Origin: Pardosa pseudoannulata
Taxonomy: Eukaryota; Arthropoda; Arachnida; Araneae; Lycosidae
Length of the DNA stretch: 64,000 nucleotides
Direction: 5' to 3'
Assembly (NCBI GenBank): GCA_032207245.1
Contig: CM063507.1
Span: 97,371,525 to 97,435,524 of the forward strand
The translations under genes and the position numbers were made by a program. Shown here in pieces: positions 55,393-64,000 of this stretch (positions are counted from its first letter, which is position 1; each line of letters begins with the position of its first letter). The notes under the pieces were generated by a model that had not been told where the DNA came from, ran no database searches, and worked only from the letters and a program-made list of their open reading frames with translations.

Positions 55393-55411
55393 TGGCGTCC
55401 GCGACAGGACT
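55393..55411 (+). promoter_or_regulatory. Primer-binding site (tRNA-Arg type)
   Basis: TGGCGTCCGCGACAGGACT is complementary, with about two mismatches, to the 3' end of arthropod tRNA-Arg(UCG) as I remember it (…AGTCCTGTCACGGTCGCCA). It abuts the LTR without a spacer. Confidence 0.6.
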
Positions 55412-55535
55412 GTGATTTGAAACTTGAAAACAACGATTTCGAAAGGCAAGTGAGTAGAACTTTTTTGACGATAAATTATTTGATATTAGAAATTTATCGA
55501 TACTTTGATATAATTACAACTGTTTTATAAAAGTT

Positions 55536-58500
55536 ATGGAAGTTTTAAAGCTTAAACGGAAAACAGTTAGAACTGCATTTACTAGATTATGTAATCAGTT
55601 AGATGAAATGGCTAAAACCGAAATAAACATTTCCGAAGATTTAGATTGTTTGGCGACTTTTCAGCTGCTTAGTGAGAAAAATAATGAACTTTCACAATTA
55701 AATGATGAAATTTTGAATATCCTTTTGACGACTGAAAATGTAAAAGAAGATGATATAGAACAAGAAACTGTTTTAGCGGATGAATATTCTCATAAATTTA
55801 AGAAGTTGAGTATAGTTATCAATAGGAAAACTAGCGCCACTGTTGATACCGATTCGCAATCATCAATTGGCGGGGCAAAACGAAAATTTAAGCTACCTCG
55901 TTTGGAAATGAAGAAATTTGGCGGTGAAATTAAGGATTGGCTGCCCTTTTGGGGACAGTTCAAAAAGATTGATGATGACAGCGATATTGATGAAGCCGAC
56001 AAGTTTCAATATTTAGTACAAGCTACTATCCCGAATTCCAGGGCGAGGGAATTAGTTGAAAGTTTTCCCCCATCTGCCGGAAACTATTGCAAAGCAATTG
56101 ATTGTTTGAAGTCTCGATTCGGTAAAGATGATCTCTTAGTAGAATATTATGTAAGAGAATTACTAAAACTGATTTTGGCATTTAATCTTAAAGAAAACAA
56201 AATGAAGTTATCAGTTATTTATGACCGTCTTGAAACTCAGCTCAGATCGTTGGAGACTCTCGGAGTTACTACAGCAAAATACGCTGCCATGTTATTTCCA
56301 CTCGTGGAATCATGTTTGAGTGAAGAAATTTTAAGAGCCTGGCAGAGAAAGGATAGAGGGCTGAAAAAGAATGAAGCGGGAGTGGAAGAATCTCGATTGG
56401 AAAATTTAATGGGATTCTTAAAAAATGAAGTTGAAAATGAAGATAGGATAGCTCTAGCTATGCAAAGGTTCTCTTTGAAAGACAGTGCCAAGAATATTAA
56501 AATGAAAAGAGACGTGCCAACGGCTGCAGGACTTTTTACAGGAAACCAAAACTCTGTGTTGAAGTGTGTTTTCTGTGATAAAGAGAATCATGAATCGAAA
56601 GAATGCCATTTTGCTCGAAGTTTAGATTATAGTGAAAAAATGAAACAATTGAAGAAACGAGGTTGCTGTTTCAGATGTCTTAGTAGCGGCCACGTGTCCA
56701 AGCTATGCAGGGTCCGAATGAATTGTGATAACTGTGACCAACGACATCATGCTGTGATGTGCCCTAATAAGATGACTGTTGGATCTCCCAATTCTAAAGA
56801 ATCAATTGGTGAGAAGAAGGTTGAACAGTTCAACACATTGGCCAACCCCACATGTTCTCCAAGCGTTTTTCTACAAACCCTGGTTGTGATTCTTCGAGGA
56901 GAGGGTGAAGACTTTGCAGTTCGGGCTCTCATAGACACTGGAAGTCAACAGTCATACATCACGAAAGAGGCTGCTGAGAAAATGAAGTATCCTGCTTTGA
57001 AAGAAAGAACCCTTACTCACACTTTGTTCGGGGGAATTGAAAATAATCAGAAACATACAGAATACAAGATTTTTGTAAGTAATTTTGAAAAAAATTACCA
57101 TTGCACTTTCAAAGCACTTGATCAAGAAAGAATTTGTGCAGAGATTTTGCAGACAACAACAGGATTCTGGTCAAAGGAATTAGCAGATAGTGGAGTTTAC
57201 CTAACAGACCAAGAATGCTTTTCATCTTGTTCTTCATCCACGATACATTTGCTTATAGGGGCTGACGTAGCAGGAAAATTGATGACTGGAAATATGCTCA
57301 ATTTAACTTGTGGATTAACGGCGATAGAGACTCTACTTGGCTGGACACTGTTAGGAAAATCACCAAGCAGTTCAGACTCGATCAGCATGACCGTAACAAA
57401 TTTGCTTATAAAAGAATGCAGCATAAATGACTTATGGAAATTGGAAGTCATTGGGATTACTGATACTGGTGAGTCTAAAGAGAAAAATGAAATACACCAA
57501 GATATGGTAGAATATTTTCGGAGCAATCTGACGATCAATGAGGAAGGAAGGTATGAGGTCGCTTTACCTTGGGTGTTAGAACCATCCCGACTTCCTGATA
57601 ACCGACAAATGGCTGAGATACGACTTGATTCCGTTTATAAAAAACTGGTAGACTCTCAGAAGGTTGAAATATATACAGATGTCTTTGAAAATTGGATTGC
57701 TGATGGTATAATTGAAGAGGTCGAAGATAAAGGGGAATTGGATGTACACTATCTTCCTCACAGACCTGTGATTAAGGAGAATAGCATTACCACTAAGGTG
57801 AGGCCTGTTTTTGATGCATCCGCACACATAAAAGGGACACCATCACTAAATGCCTGTTTGGAAACTGGTCCTAACTTAATTGAGCTTGTTCCTTCTTTGC
57901 TGAATCGTTTCCGAAAATTTCCCATTGGAGTAACATCGGACATTGAAAAGGCTTTTCTTCAGATTGGAATCAGAGAGAAGGACAGGGATTATCTGAGGTT
58001 CTTGTGGAAAACTAGAGACAAGGAAATAAAGATCTACAGACATCGGAGAGTGGTGTTTGGTGTCACCTGTAGTCCATTCCTGCTGGCGGCGACATTGAAC
58101 TACCATCTAGAAAAGGCCTCTGAAGATATCTCGGATACTGCTGAAATCTTAAACAACTCGTTCTATGTTGATAATTGTGTCTGCAGTTTGAAGAACGCAG
58201 ATGAAGCAAATAAATTTATTCACGAATCCCAAACATTGATGTCTTCAGCGAAATTCAACCTCCGAGGTTGGCAATCGAATGCTGTACTTAAAAACATCGG
58301 CCAGTCTGACAACTATCAAACCGTACCTTTATTGGGCCTAAACTGGAACTTAAAAGAAGATACTTTGTCTTGCAATATTAATTGTCCGAATGAAGAACAA
58401 CTGGTTCTTACTAAAAGAGGACTGCTTTCTTTGGCGCAGAGTATATTTGATCCATTGGGTATATCTTCTCCAGTGACAATTATTCCAAAGTTCATGCTAC

Positions 58501-59423
58501 AAGAATCTTGGACTCTTGGTCTTAAATGGGATGATGCCCTTCCTGAAGATCTATCCAATCGATTTTTGAAGTGGCTGAAGGGTATAAGGGATCTTTCAGA
58601 AATCAAAGTGCCTCGGTGGATGAAACTGGGCAATGACGAAGATGGAAGAAAAAGAGAAATAATTTGGAAATTTATACCACCATCAGCTCCATGGTGGGGG
58701 GGATGGTGGGAGCGCCTAATTGCCCTAGTTAAAGATCTTTTGAAGAAAGTTTTAGGCCGAGCATGCCTGAGTTACGAAGAATTGAATACAATACTCTGTG
58801 ACTGCGAAGACATCGTAAATTCGAGACCCATTACCTACATTTCGGAACACGATAATTTGGAACCCTTAACCCCATCTTTATTTCTCAGAGAACGTAGAGT
58901 AAATGGAATTCCAGACCTTGACCACTTGGATCTATCTTCCTTGAATCTTCACAAACGGCAAATATACAGGTGTAAACTGCAAAAAGATCTCAAAACTCGA
59001 TTCAGATTGGAATATTTGGGACAGTTGAGGCAGCAAACCAAGAAAATTAGAAATACTCACGAATTTAATGTGGGAGAAGTAGTGATTGTCGAGGTACCCA
59101 ACCAAAAGCGTCTAAATTGGCCACTAGGAAAAATAACAGAAATAATCCCTGGTAAAGACGGTTTTGTTCGTCTTGTGAAAGTGAAAACTAAGAACGGTGA
59201 GTTCCTGAGACCTATACAACGTCTGTACGCCCTTGAGGTACAGACACCCGCAGCTAAGAATCTACAAAAGAAAATAGATTCTGCAGCTCAAGATGTAAAA
59301 GAAGAAACAGGACTTCAACCTATTGAACATTGTGAGGAGTTGTTGGAGTCTGCACCAGAACTAAATACGAAGAAAACCCAGCTAGGTCGTGAGGTCCGAG
59401 TTCCCGTACGACTGGATCTGTGA
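55536..59423 (+). CDS. BEL/Pao polyprotein with in-frame loss of RNase H and integrase core
   Basis: One uninterrupted 1295-residue frame from ATG at 55536, 143 bases after the LTR. In order: coiled Gag N-terminus (1-110); DUF1759 capsid-like domain from about 118 (LPRLEMKKFGG..DWLPFW); Cys-rich knuckles at 343-408 (CVFC..H..C, CCFRCLSSGHVSKLC, CDNC..HH..C); DUF1758 aspartic protease with DTGSQQSY at about 467; RT from about 740 with RPVFDASA, TSDIEKAFLQIGI (about 799) and FYVDNCV (about 877; YVDN in place of YVDD). The domain before RNase H ends at VPRWMKLG (about 1028), and within some 20 residues the frame is at WKFIPPSAPWWGGWWER, the end of the integrase core; it closes with a DUF5641-like integrase C-terminus (FNVGEVVIVEV). 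Roughly 400-500 residues of a typical polyprotein are missing, with the frame kept. Confidence 0.9.
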   Translation: MEVLKLKRKTVRTAFTRLCNQLDEMAKTEINISEDLDCLATFQLLSEKNNELSQLNDEILNILLTTENVKEDDIEQETVLADEYSHKFKKLSIVINRKTSATVDTDSQSSIGGAKRKFKLPRLEMKKFGGEIKDWLPFWGQFKKIDDDSDIDEADKFQYLVQATIPNSRARELVESFPPSAGNYCKAIDCLKSRFGKDDLLVEYYVRELLKLILAFNLKENKMKLSVIYDRLETQLRSLETLGVTTAKYAAMLFPLVESCLSEEILRAWQRKDRGLKKNEAGVEESRLENLMGFLKNEVENEDRIALAMQRFSLKDSAKNIKMKRDVPTAAGLFTGNQNSVLKCVFCDKENHESKECHFARSLDYSEKMKQLKKRGCCFRCLSSGHVSKLCRVRMNCDNCDQRHHAVMCPNKMTVGSPNSKESIGEKKVEQFNTLANPTCSPSVFLQTLVVILRGEGEDFAVRALIDTGSQQSYITKEAAEKMKYPALKERTLTHTLFGGIENNQKHTEYKIFVSNFEKNYHCTFKALDQERICAEILQTTTGFWSKELADSGVYLTDQECFSSCSSSTIHLLIGADVAGKLMTGNMLNLTCGLTAIETLLGWTLLGKSPSSSDSISMTVTNLLIKECSINDLWKLEVIGITDTGESKEKNEIHQDMVEYFRSNLTINEEGRYEVALPWVLEPSRLPDNRQMAEIRLDSVYKKLVDSQKVEIYTDVFENWIADGIIEEVEDKGELDVHYLPHRPVIKENSITTKVRPVFDASAHIKGTPSLNACLETGPNLIELVPSLLNRFRKFPIGVTSDIEKAFLQIGIREKDRDYLRFLWKTRDKEIKIYRHRRVVFGVTCSPFLLAATLNYHLEKASEDISDTAEILNNSFYVDNCVCSLKNADEANKFIHESQTLMSSAKFNLRGWQSNAVLKNIGQSDNYQTVPLLGLNWNLKEDTLSCNINCPNEEQLVLTKRGLLSLAQSIFDPLGISSPVTIIPKFMLQESWTLGLKWDDALPEDLSNRFLKWLKGIRDLSEIKVPRWMKLGNDEDGRKREIIWKFIPPSAPWWGGWWERLIALVKDLLKKVLGRACLSYEELNTILCDCEDIVNSRPITYISEHDNLEPLTPSLFLRERRVNGIPDLDHLDLSSLNLHKRQIYRCKLQKDLKTRFRLEYLGQLRQQTKKIRNTHEFNVGEVVIVEVPNQKRLNWPLGKITEIIPGKDGFVRLVKVKTKNGEFLRPIQRLYALEVQTPAAKNLQKKIDSAAQDVKEETGLQPIEHCEELLESAPELNTKKTQLGREVRVPVRLDL

Positions 59424-59477
59424 ATGACAGGACAGAATTTTGAGTTTTTCTACGAGAGCAAACTCAAAAGGTGGGAG

Positions 59478-59725
59478 TGTCGCGTGAATTCTATCGTCTG
59501 CTTTTGAGCAACTGGGTGATCGCTCAACTCGTAGAGTGTGTGGCGCGTTCTGAAGAAAAACAAACATTGAACTCTCGGAAGTTTTAAGAGATGCAGTATT
59601 GTCTGTTTTAATGTGCGTTGTAACTTGTCTTTGGTGTTGTGAAAATAAATGTTATCGTCTTTTCAAGGCTAGTAGCATTCAATCACAGTAAAAGAATCTG
59701 AAATAATCAAACGATTTAAATAAAA
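59478..59725 (+). repeat. 3' LTR of BEL/Pao element
   Basis: Same sequence as 55145-55392; followed by CAAAC. Confidence 0.93.
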
Positions 59726-59730
59726 CAAAC

Positions 59731-61098
59731 TATAATCATTTTTGTATTTTGAAGCTAAGGGGGTAGTTTTTAAATCAGTAACAGATTTCAATTTCTGTGA
59801 TATACATAAATAAATCATGAAATTAGAAAAATAAACAATGTGAAGAAAGTTTTCTTTGGAATAAAGATTTTAAACACAAAAGTCCTTTTACATCATTTAA
59901 TTTGGCAATGCATTATTTTATAAATATGGAAAAATATATTGTAAAAATGAACTCAAACTCAGTATTAAATATATCTTACACACTAGATTCACAAATAATT
60001 TGTTTAGAATGGAACTCAAATGAAACTTTAATTGAATAATTAAATTGAAATGCAGTTTTTGCTGTTAAAATTTGGTTTTCCCGTGAATGCTTTAAATGTA
60101 ACTTACTTTACATATAAAGGTACATATTTCATATTGATAAAGGTTTTTTTAATGCAACTTTGGTTACACGTAAAATATTAATTTTAGTGATTTATTACAA
60201 TTAATTACATGATAAAGTTAACCCATTTCAAGACATTTCTTGTATGTTGTAGAATTTAAAGGAGCACAAACTGACAGTTTAATCATTTCTTAATTATACT
60301 TCTTGCATATTATTTTAGTCTATTTTGTTTTTTAACAATAAATTTTGCATGTGTTTTAGAATTCAAGGGGCACAAACAGATAGTTTGAATAATTCTTATA
60401 TATCTATCTTGCCTATTATTTTAGCCAATTTTGTTTTTAACAATTTTTCATAATTTTTTTTTATTTATGAAATTTGTACATGCTTCAACTGAAAAAACCT
60501 TCAACTTTTCAAATTTGGTTAAGTATTCTTACACATATGGATACTTTACCAATCTTATAGATTTGGATATACATTATTTAAAATTTAGAACACTACTTTT
60601 TTTTATTAAATAACATATCATAATACAGCTTGAAATAAACACTTTTTCTTTAAATTCAACTAGATAAATACTTTAAATTCTTACTTACAACTTAACTTTA
60701 ATATGGCCTATGTTTATTTATTTATTTTGTAATACATTTAAACTATTGTTAATTAGAAAGTTAAATAAATTTTTTCACAGAGAGGAAAGATAATTATTTA
60801 AGAAAAAAAAAAATAAACTTATTTAATGAGCTACTTAAACTTTCTATTTAAATATTGAATTCCAATTATTGACCACAACCCAATGATAAAAGGAATCAGT
60901 GCATGTTATGCGATGATCTTTATTTATTTTGTATAATAGGGATACATTTTATGGAAAGCACCTCTATATGCTTAATAAAATTTCATACTGTATATAATAA
61001 TGCTCCATAAAACTAATCATGGGTAAAAGTTTCCGTGAGACAATCTCTTCGATTTAAACTCTTGAGATTTGGATGCCACTTTTACCAATACCGTACGC
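59731..61098. other. AT-rich intergenic DNA
   Basis: No gene or RNA recognised. GAATTTAAAGGAGCACAAAC (60251) and GAATTCAAGGGGCACAAAC (60359) mark a diverged direct repeat of about 110-bp period. Confidence 0.5.
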
Positions 61099-61332
61099 AT
61101 GCAAAGAAAAATGCGAATTATTTATTTGTTTATATTTACAAACATTGTTGTTGCCGAAACTGAAAATCAGAATTATAATTCTAAATTTCTGATTGATTTA
61201 AATGGTGCAAAGAAGATCCCATTAAACTCCGCCTGTAAAATAAGCCCAGCCCAAAGGCGGGATTTATTTCTCAAACTTGATAGTAAACTAGGTCCCGCAC
61301 CTTCGTTTCCGTGCTCCCAGAATACGGTTTGA
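61099..61332 (+). CDS. Small ORF with possible signal peptide
   Basis: From the first ATG (61099) the 77-residue frame starts MQRKMRIIYLFIFTNIVVAE, a basic start followed by a hydrophobic stretch and a plausible signal-peptidase site after VVA. The rest is polar with two Cys (SACKIS, FPCSQ). GC content rises here relative to the surroundings. No family is recognised and no splice context is clear; it may be one exon of a larger gene or chance. A second frame (61311-61550) overlaps the end. Confidence 0.25.
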   Translation: MQRKMRIIYLFIFTNIVVAETENQNYNSKFLIDLNGAKKIPLNSACKISPAQRRDLFLKLDSKLGPAPSFPCSQNTV

Positions 61333-61550
61333 GCTTAGTTGCGGCAACTAGGTTTTGTTACGTCAAGTTTCTGCGACTATGTCATACCGCACTTGCGGTA
61401 CGAACCGCAACTCCCAGAGTAAGGCCCTTAGAAAATATTTCGCCTCTCAGCGGTAGGGATTTTCGTTGGGGAAACAGGATAACTGATCGGACAGTGCATC
61501 CATCAGAAATATTCCATCCATTTCTTTCGACTATTGTGCTCATATACTAA

Positions 61551-62115
61551 AGATATTCGGAAGATATAAACTATTAGAGGATTGTCTCAATTGAGATCTT
61601 TAAGAAATACATGAATTTTTTTTAATCCACGTTTCCCGGTAAATATCATAGTAAGTATGGAAAAGTAAAAATCCTTCCGTCAAGATACAAATTATTATTA
61701 AGAGTTAAAAAAATACAGAAATTGGGACAATAAATTGAGGTGTTTAGGAAATATGTGAGTTTGTTTTATTGAAATCCACGCTTCGTGAAAGAAAAATTAT
61801 GGCTGAGTATGGAAAAGGAAAAATTATATTCGTTCATTCAAGCTTTCATGATCATATATTAAAGTTATTTATTAAATGCAAACTGTTATGGAATTTTAAA
61901 AAAATCAAAATGTCACAAAAAAAAATTATCCTTTTAAGAAATATTATTCAAGAAATTATTAAACATTATTATTATATCAATATTAAATATTAATATTTAA
62001 ATATCAAATACACAGACATTATTATTATTATTATTAGCTTCAAAACTATTAGTTTTATCGCATGTCTATTATATAGAGAGTTTTAATTTATTTTATTTTA
62101 GGATTAATATAAGAT

Positions 62116-62166
<51 letters not shown>

Positions 62167-63084
62167 ATTTAAATGTAGATTCATCTTAAATATTGAATTA
62201 TGAATTTCTTATAGATATGATCTTTACAGATAAAACTTGTAAAAGTAGTTGTTTTTATCTACAACAGTTATAGTGGTAGAGGGGTATTTTATAATTACAA
62301 AATTACATACTAGTTACATAATGGTAAATAAATTTTTCCATTTCTATGTTATTCCACAATTTTAAAATCTATCTGATATTAAGATTTAATTGATTAAATA
62401 TATATCGTACAAGTGCCCTTTATTAACACTATTTTGAACTTATTACAAAAATGTAGGATAATTTATAAGCCAATGCCATAATATTTGGACCTAGAATCCA
62501 TAATTTTGTCTACATATGTATATTTTTTTCAACTTTTAAATGCAGTAAAGCGTTTTTTAAGTTTTTTTTTTTTTTTTTTTGTAAAAAAGAAAAAATTATT
62601 AATATAAAATTGTTTCTGGAAAGCCATTGTACCATTTCATTAAAATTTTTCATGGTAGATGAAGACTTTTTCTTATGGTTCATTTGACATTTAATAAGTT
62701 TAAAAGGTTTTAATTCATACAAATTTCCTTCTTTGTAGAAGACTAAAATCTTAAAATATTCACAAGCTAGTATTGTGTTACACATACTTATACATATAAC
62801 ATTTTTTCTTAGGAATATCAGGAGTTTTCAAAAATTGTTTGAAGACATTTGACATTTTAGTGAAAGAAAAGAACTATTGAATTATCCAAAGGAGTCATTC
62901 AGATTCACTAGGGTGGCTTTAAGAGACAGGAATAATTGGGTGTCTATAATGATTCTCATGATTTATATGAATTGTTATAAACAAAAATTGTAGATACTTT
63001 TCACAAAAGTATTGCTTCATTAATGGTCTATACAGGAATGAAATTAATGTTTTATATTTTTGGAAAAACTTTCTTTTGTCTGCC
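61551..63084. other. AT-rich intergenic DNA with (TA)n
   Basis: A TA dinucleotide run occupies about 62118-62162, and a T-run lies near 62563-62580. Short ORFs carry no motifs. Confidence 0.6.
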
Positions 63085-63255
63085 TGTATAGCAAAGTTGA
63101 TAGGGTTCTTCCCTTCAAAATCTGAGCTAGTGGGTTTGATTCTACTGGTTCCATATATGTTCATAGTCATCCAGAATTGGCTTTAAACAGTAGATCCTTT
63201 TCCTGTAAACAGTAAAGCATACTGCTGCACCCAGACAAAAACAAGTAAATAAATT
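63085..63255 (+). mobile_element. tRNA-derived SINE remnant
   Basis: TATAGCAAAGTTGATAGGGT resembles a Pol III A box region (TRGCNNAGY-GG), and 38 bases further TGGGTTTGATTCTACTGG resembles a B box (GGTTCGANTCC). The spacing fits a tRNA-like head. A short unrelated body and an A/T-rich tail (ACAAGTAAATAAATTTAT) follow. Both boxes have mismatches, so it is an old, probably silent copy. No TSD was verified. Confidence 0.5.
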
Positions 63256-63699
63256 TATATCTGAATAAGCCTTTGCAAATCACAATTTTCGTTCTCCCAG
63301 AGATCGTGTGAAGACTCTTTGAAAAGACCAAAATTTTCAGTATCCTAAATCTGAATGAACATTGTATTAATTTGTAGCAATTATATACTTCTTAATTCCA
63401 GATAAGTGAAATCCTAACTTTTTCCATATCTTTAATATCAGGATCATAAATAATAAGATCAGTATTTCTAATGACAGGGATATTTTGTATTAACATAATA
63501 TTTAATACATATTCAGGATTGAGCTTCAATTAGTTTTTCCTTTCATCCAGATAATTTATAATGGGTTGACTTAAAAATTGGGTTCCCCCTGCCAAGTGGC
63601 AATAAGGCACCAAGTATGGTAACCCAGACTGCTTTCTCCTCTCCTCGCCGTGTTATTTTTTAGGTTATGTTCATTTCAGAGCCTGCTCTTATGTAACTC
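63256..63699. other. Intergenic DNA
   Basis: Nothing recognised. Confidence 0.5.
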
Positions 63700-63905
63700 T
63701 TTTGTTACGTTTTAATGCACCTAATTTCTATTGGTTCTGTGTTTAAATGCGCTTAATTTTTATTGGTTCTGTGGTTAACGGTACTTGTAACGAAACATTC
63801 AAACTGGTTAGACTCATTTTCGCCTGAGGATATTGTTTGATGCACTTCTGTATTGTTTTTGTGTGTGTGAATGAGGGGCTTATAAGTAATAAATATGAAT
63901 GTTCG
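63700..63905 (+). promoter_or_regulatory. Promoter-like segment with twin inverted CCAAT boxes
   Basis: Two copies, 32 bases apart, of TAATTT(C/T)TATTGGTTCTGTG each hold ATTGG, the inverted CCAAT box bound by NF-Y. About 110 bases on, TTATAAGTAATAAATATGAA offers TATA-like elements. This would suit a promoter for a gene beyond the right edge. Function is inferred only from motifs. Confidence 0.3.
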
Positions 63906-64000
63906 GTGTGTAAGAATTATATGCATCTGGTCGAACGTACAGATTGACCCAATGGAAGTACACACAACAGCTAAAGTAGGTGCTTGTTGACAGATAAAAA

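Larger units (their letters stand above)
55145..59725 (+). mobile_element. BEL/Pao LTR retrotransposon, recent, internally deleted
   Basis: LTRs at 55145-55392 and 59478-59725 (248 bp each) show no difference by eye. They are bounded by the 5-bp duplication CAAAC (55140-55144 and 59726-59730). A primer-binding site directly follows the first LTR, and a purine-rich tract (AAAAGGTGGGAG) precedes the second. The interior has one long polyprotein frame. Total length is 4.6 kb, short for the superfamily, because RNase H and most of integrase are missing. Identical LTRs mean a very recent insertion, which must have used enzymes supplied in trans if the deletion came first. Confidence 0.93.

Noticed and set aside
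55790..58633. Several minus-strand ORFs of 60-113 residues inside the BEL/Pao polyprotein
   Set aside because: They are shadows of the long plus-strand frame.
1..64000. A prokaryotic-style defence or biosynthetic gene system
   Set aside because: There are no operons, ribosome-binding sites or bacterial families; everything recognised is eukaryotic ZNF, transposon or satellite sequence.
1..64000. Functional tRNA or rRNA genes
   Set aside because: No intact tRNA-like fold or rRNA-like sequence was noticed; the only tRNA-like piece is the degenerate SINE head at 63085, and the tRNA-complementary sites at 43829 and 55393 are retrotransposon primer sites.

Overview
This window is eukaryotic DNA: about 64 kb, strongly AT-rich, with no operons and no conventional single-copy host gene that I can assemble. 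It holds C2H2 zinc-finger arrays, a long satellite array and a dense layer of transposons (P-element/THAP9, Tc1/Tc3, PIF/Harbinger, Helitron, Jockey and RTE-like LINEs, Mag-type Gypsy, BEL/Pao). That mix fits an arthropod genome, perhaps a chelicerate, but the sequence alone does not settle the taxon.

Layout. (1) 1-2612: the 3' half of a zinc-finger (ZNF) gene on the + strand (locus A) with a decayed tail and 3' flank. (2) 3580-6800: a P-element/THAP9-like transposase relic split inside its THAP domain by a 1.7-kb insertion with a 6-bp target-site duplication. (3) 6780-15600: layered old transposons: an internal direct duplication, a Tc3-like relic on the - strand interrupted by material that includes a Tc1 fragment, a probable Helitron, Jockey ORF1, and the 5' end plus first exon of a PIF/Harbinger element. 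(4) 15601-19305: AT-rich, nothing recognised. (5) 19306-30339: about 49 copies of a ~224-bp satellite with two monomer subfamilies and higher-order structure. (6) 30340-36350: AT-rich DNA, one exon-like island and a broken Jockey reverse transcriptase. (7) 36351-41460 and 48005-53212: ZNF loci B and C on the - strand, homologous to each other and to locus A including their flanks, so all three descend from one ~5-kb duplication unit. (8) 41590-47935: DNA between B and C, with an RTE-like LINE 3' end and a Gypsy element nested cleanly in an older Gypsy reverse-transcriptase relic. (9) 53213-53312: a 100-N assembly gap. (10) 55145-59725: a very young BEL/Pao element with indistinguishable LTRs and a 1295-residue open frame that has lost RNase H and most of integrase. 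(11) 59731-64000: mostly AT-rich DNA with a small signal-peptide ORF, a tRNA-derived SINE remnant and a promoter-like segment at the right edge.

The genes do not form a pathway. The biological story is coexistence: a locally expanding family of poly-zinc-finger proteins interleaved with successive waves of transposons and a satellite block. The most unusual signals are the regularly spaced non-zinc-binding finger module shared by all three ZNF loci, the in-frame deleted but recently inserted BEL/Pao element, and two nested insertions whose removal restores the reading frame of the older transposon underneath.
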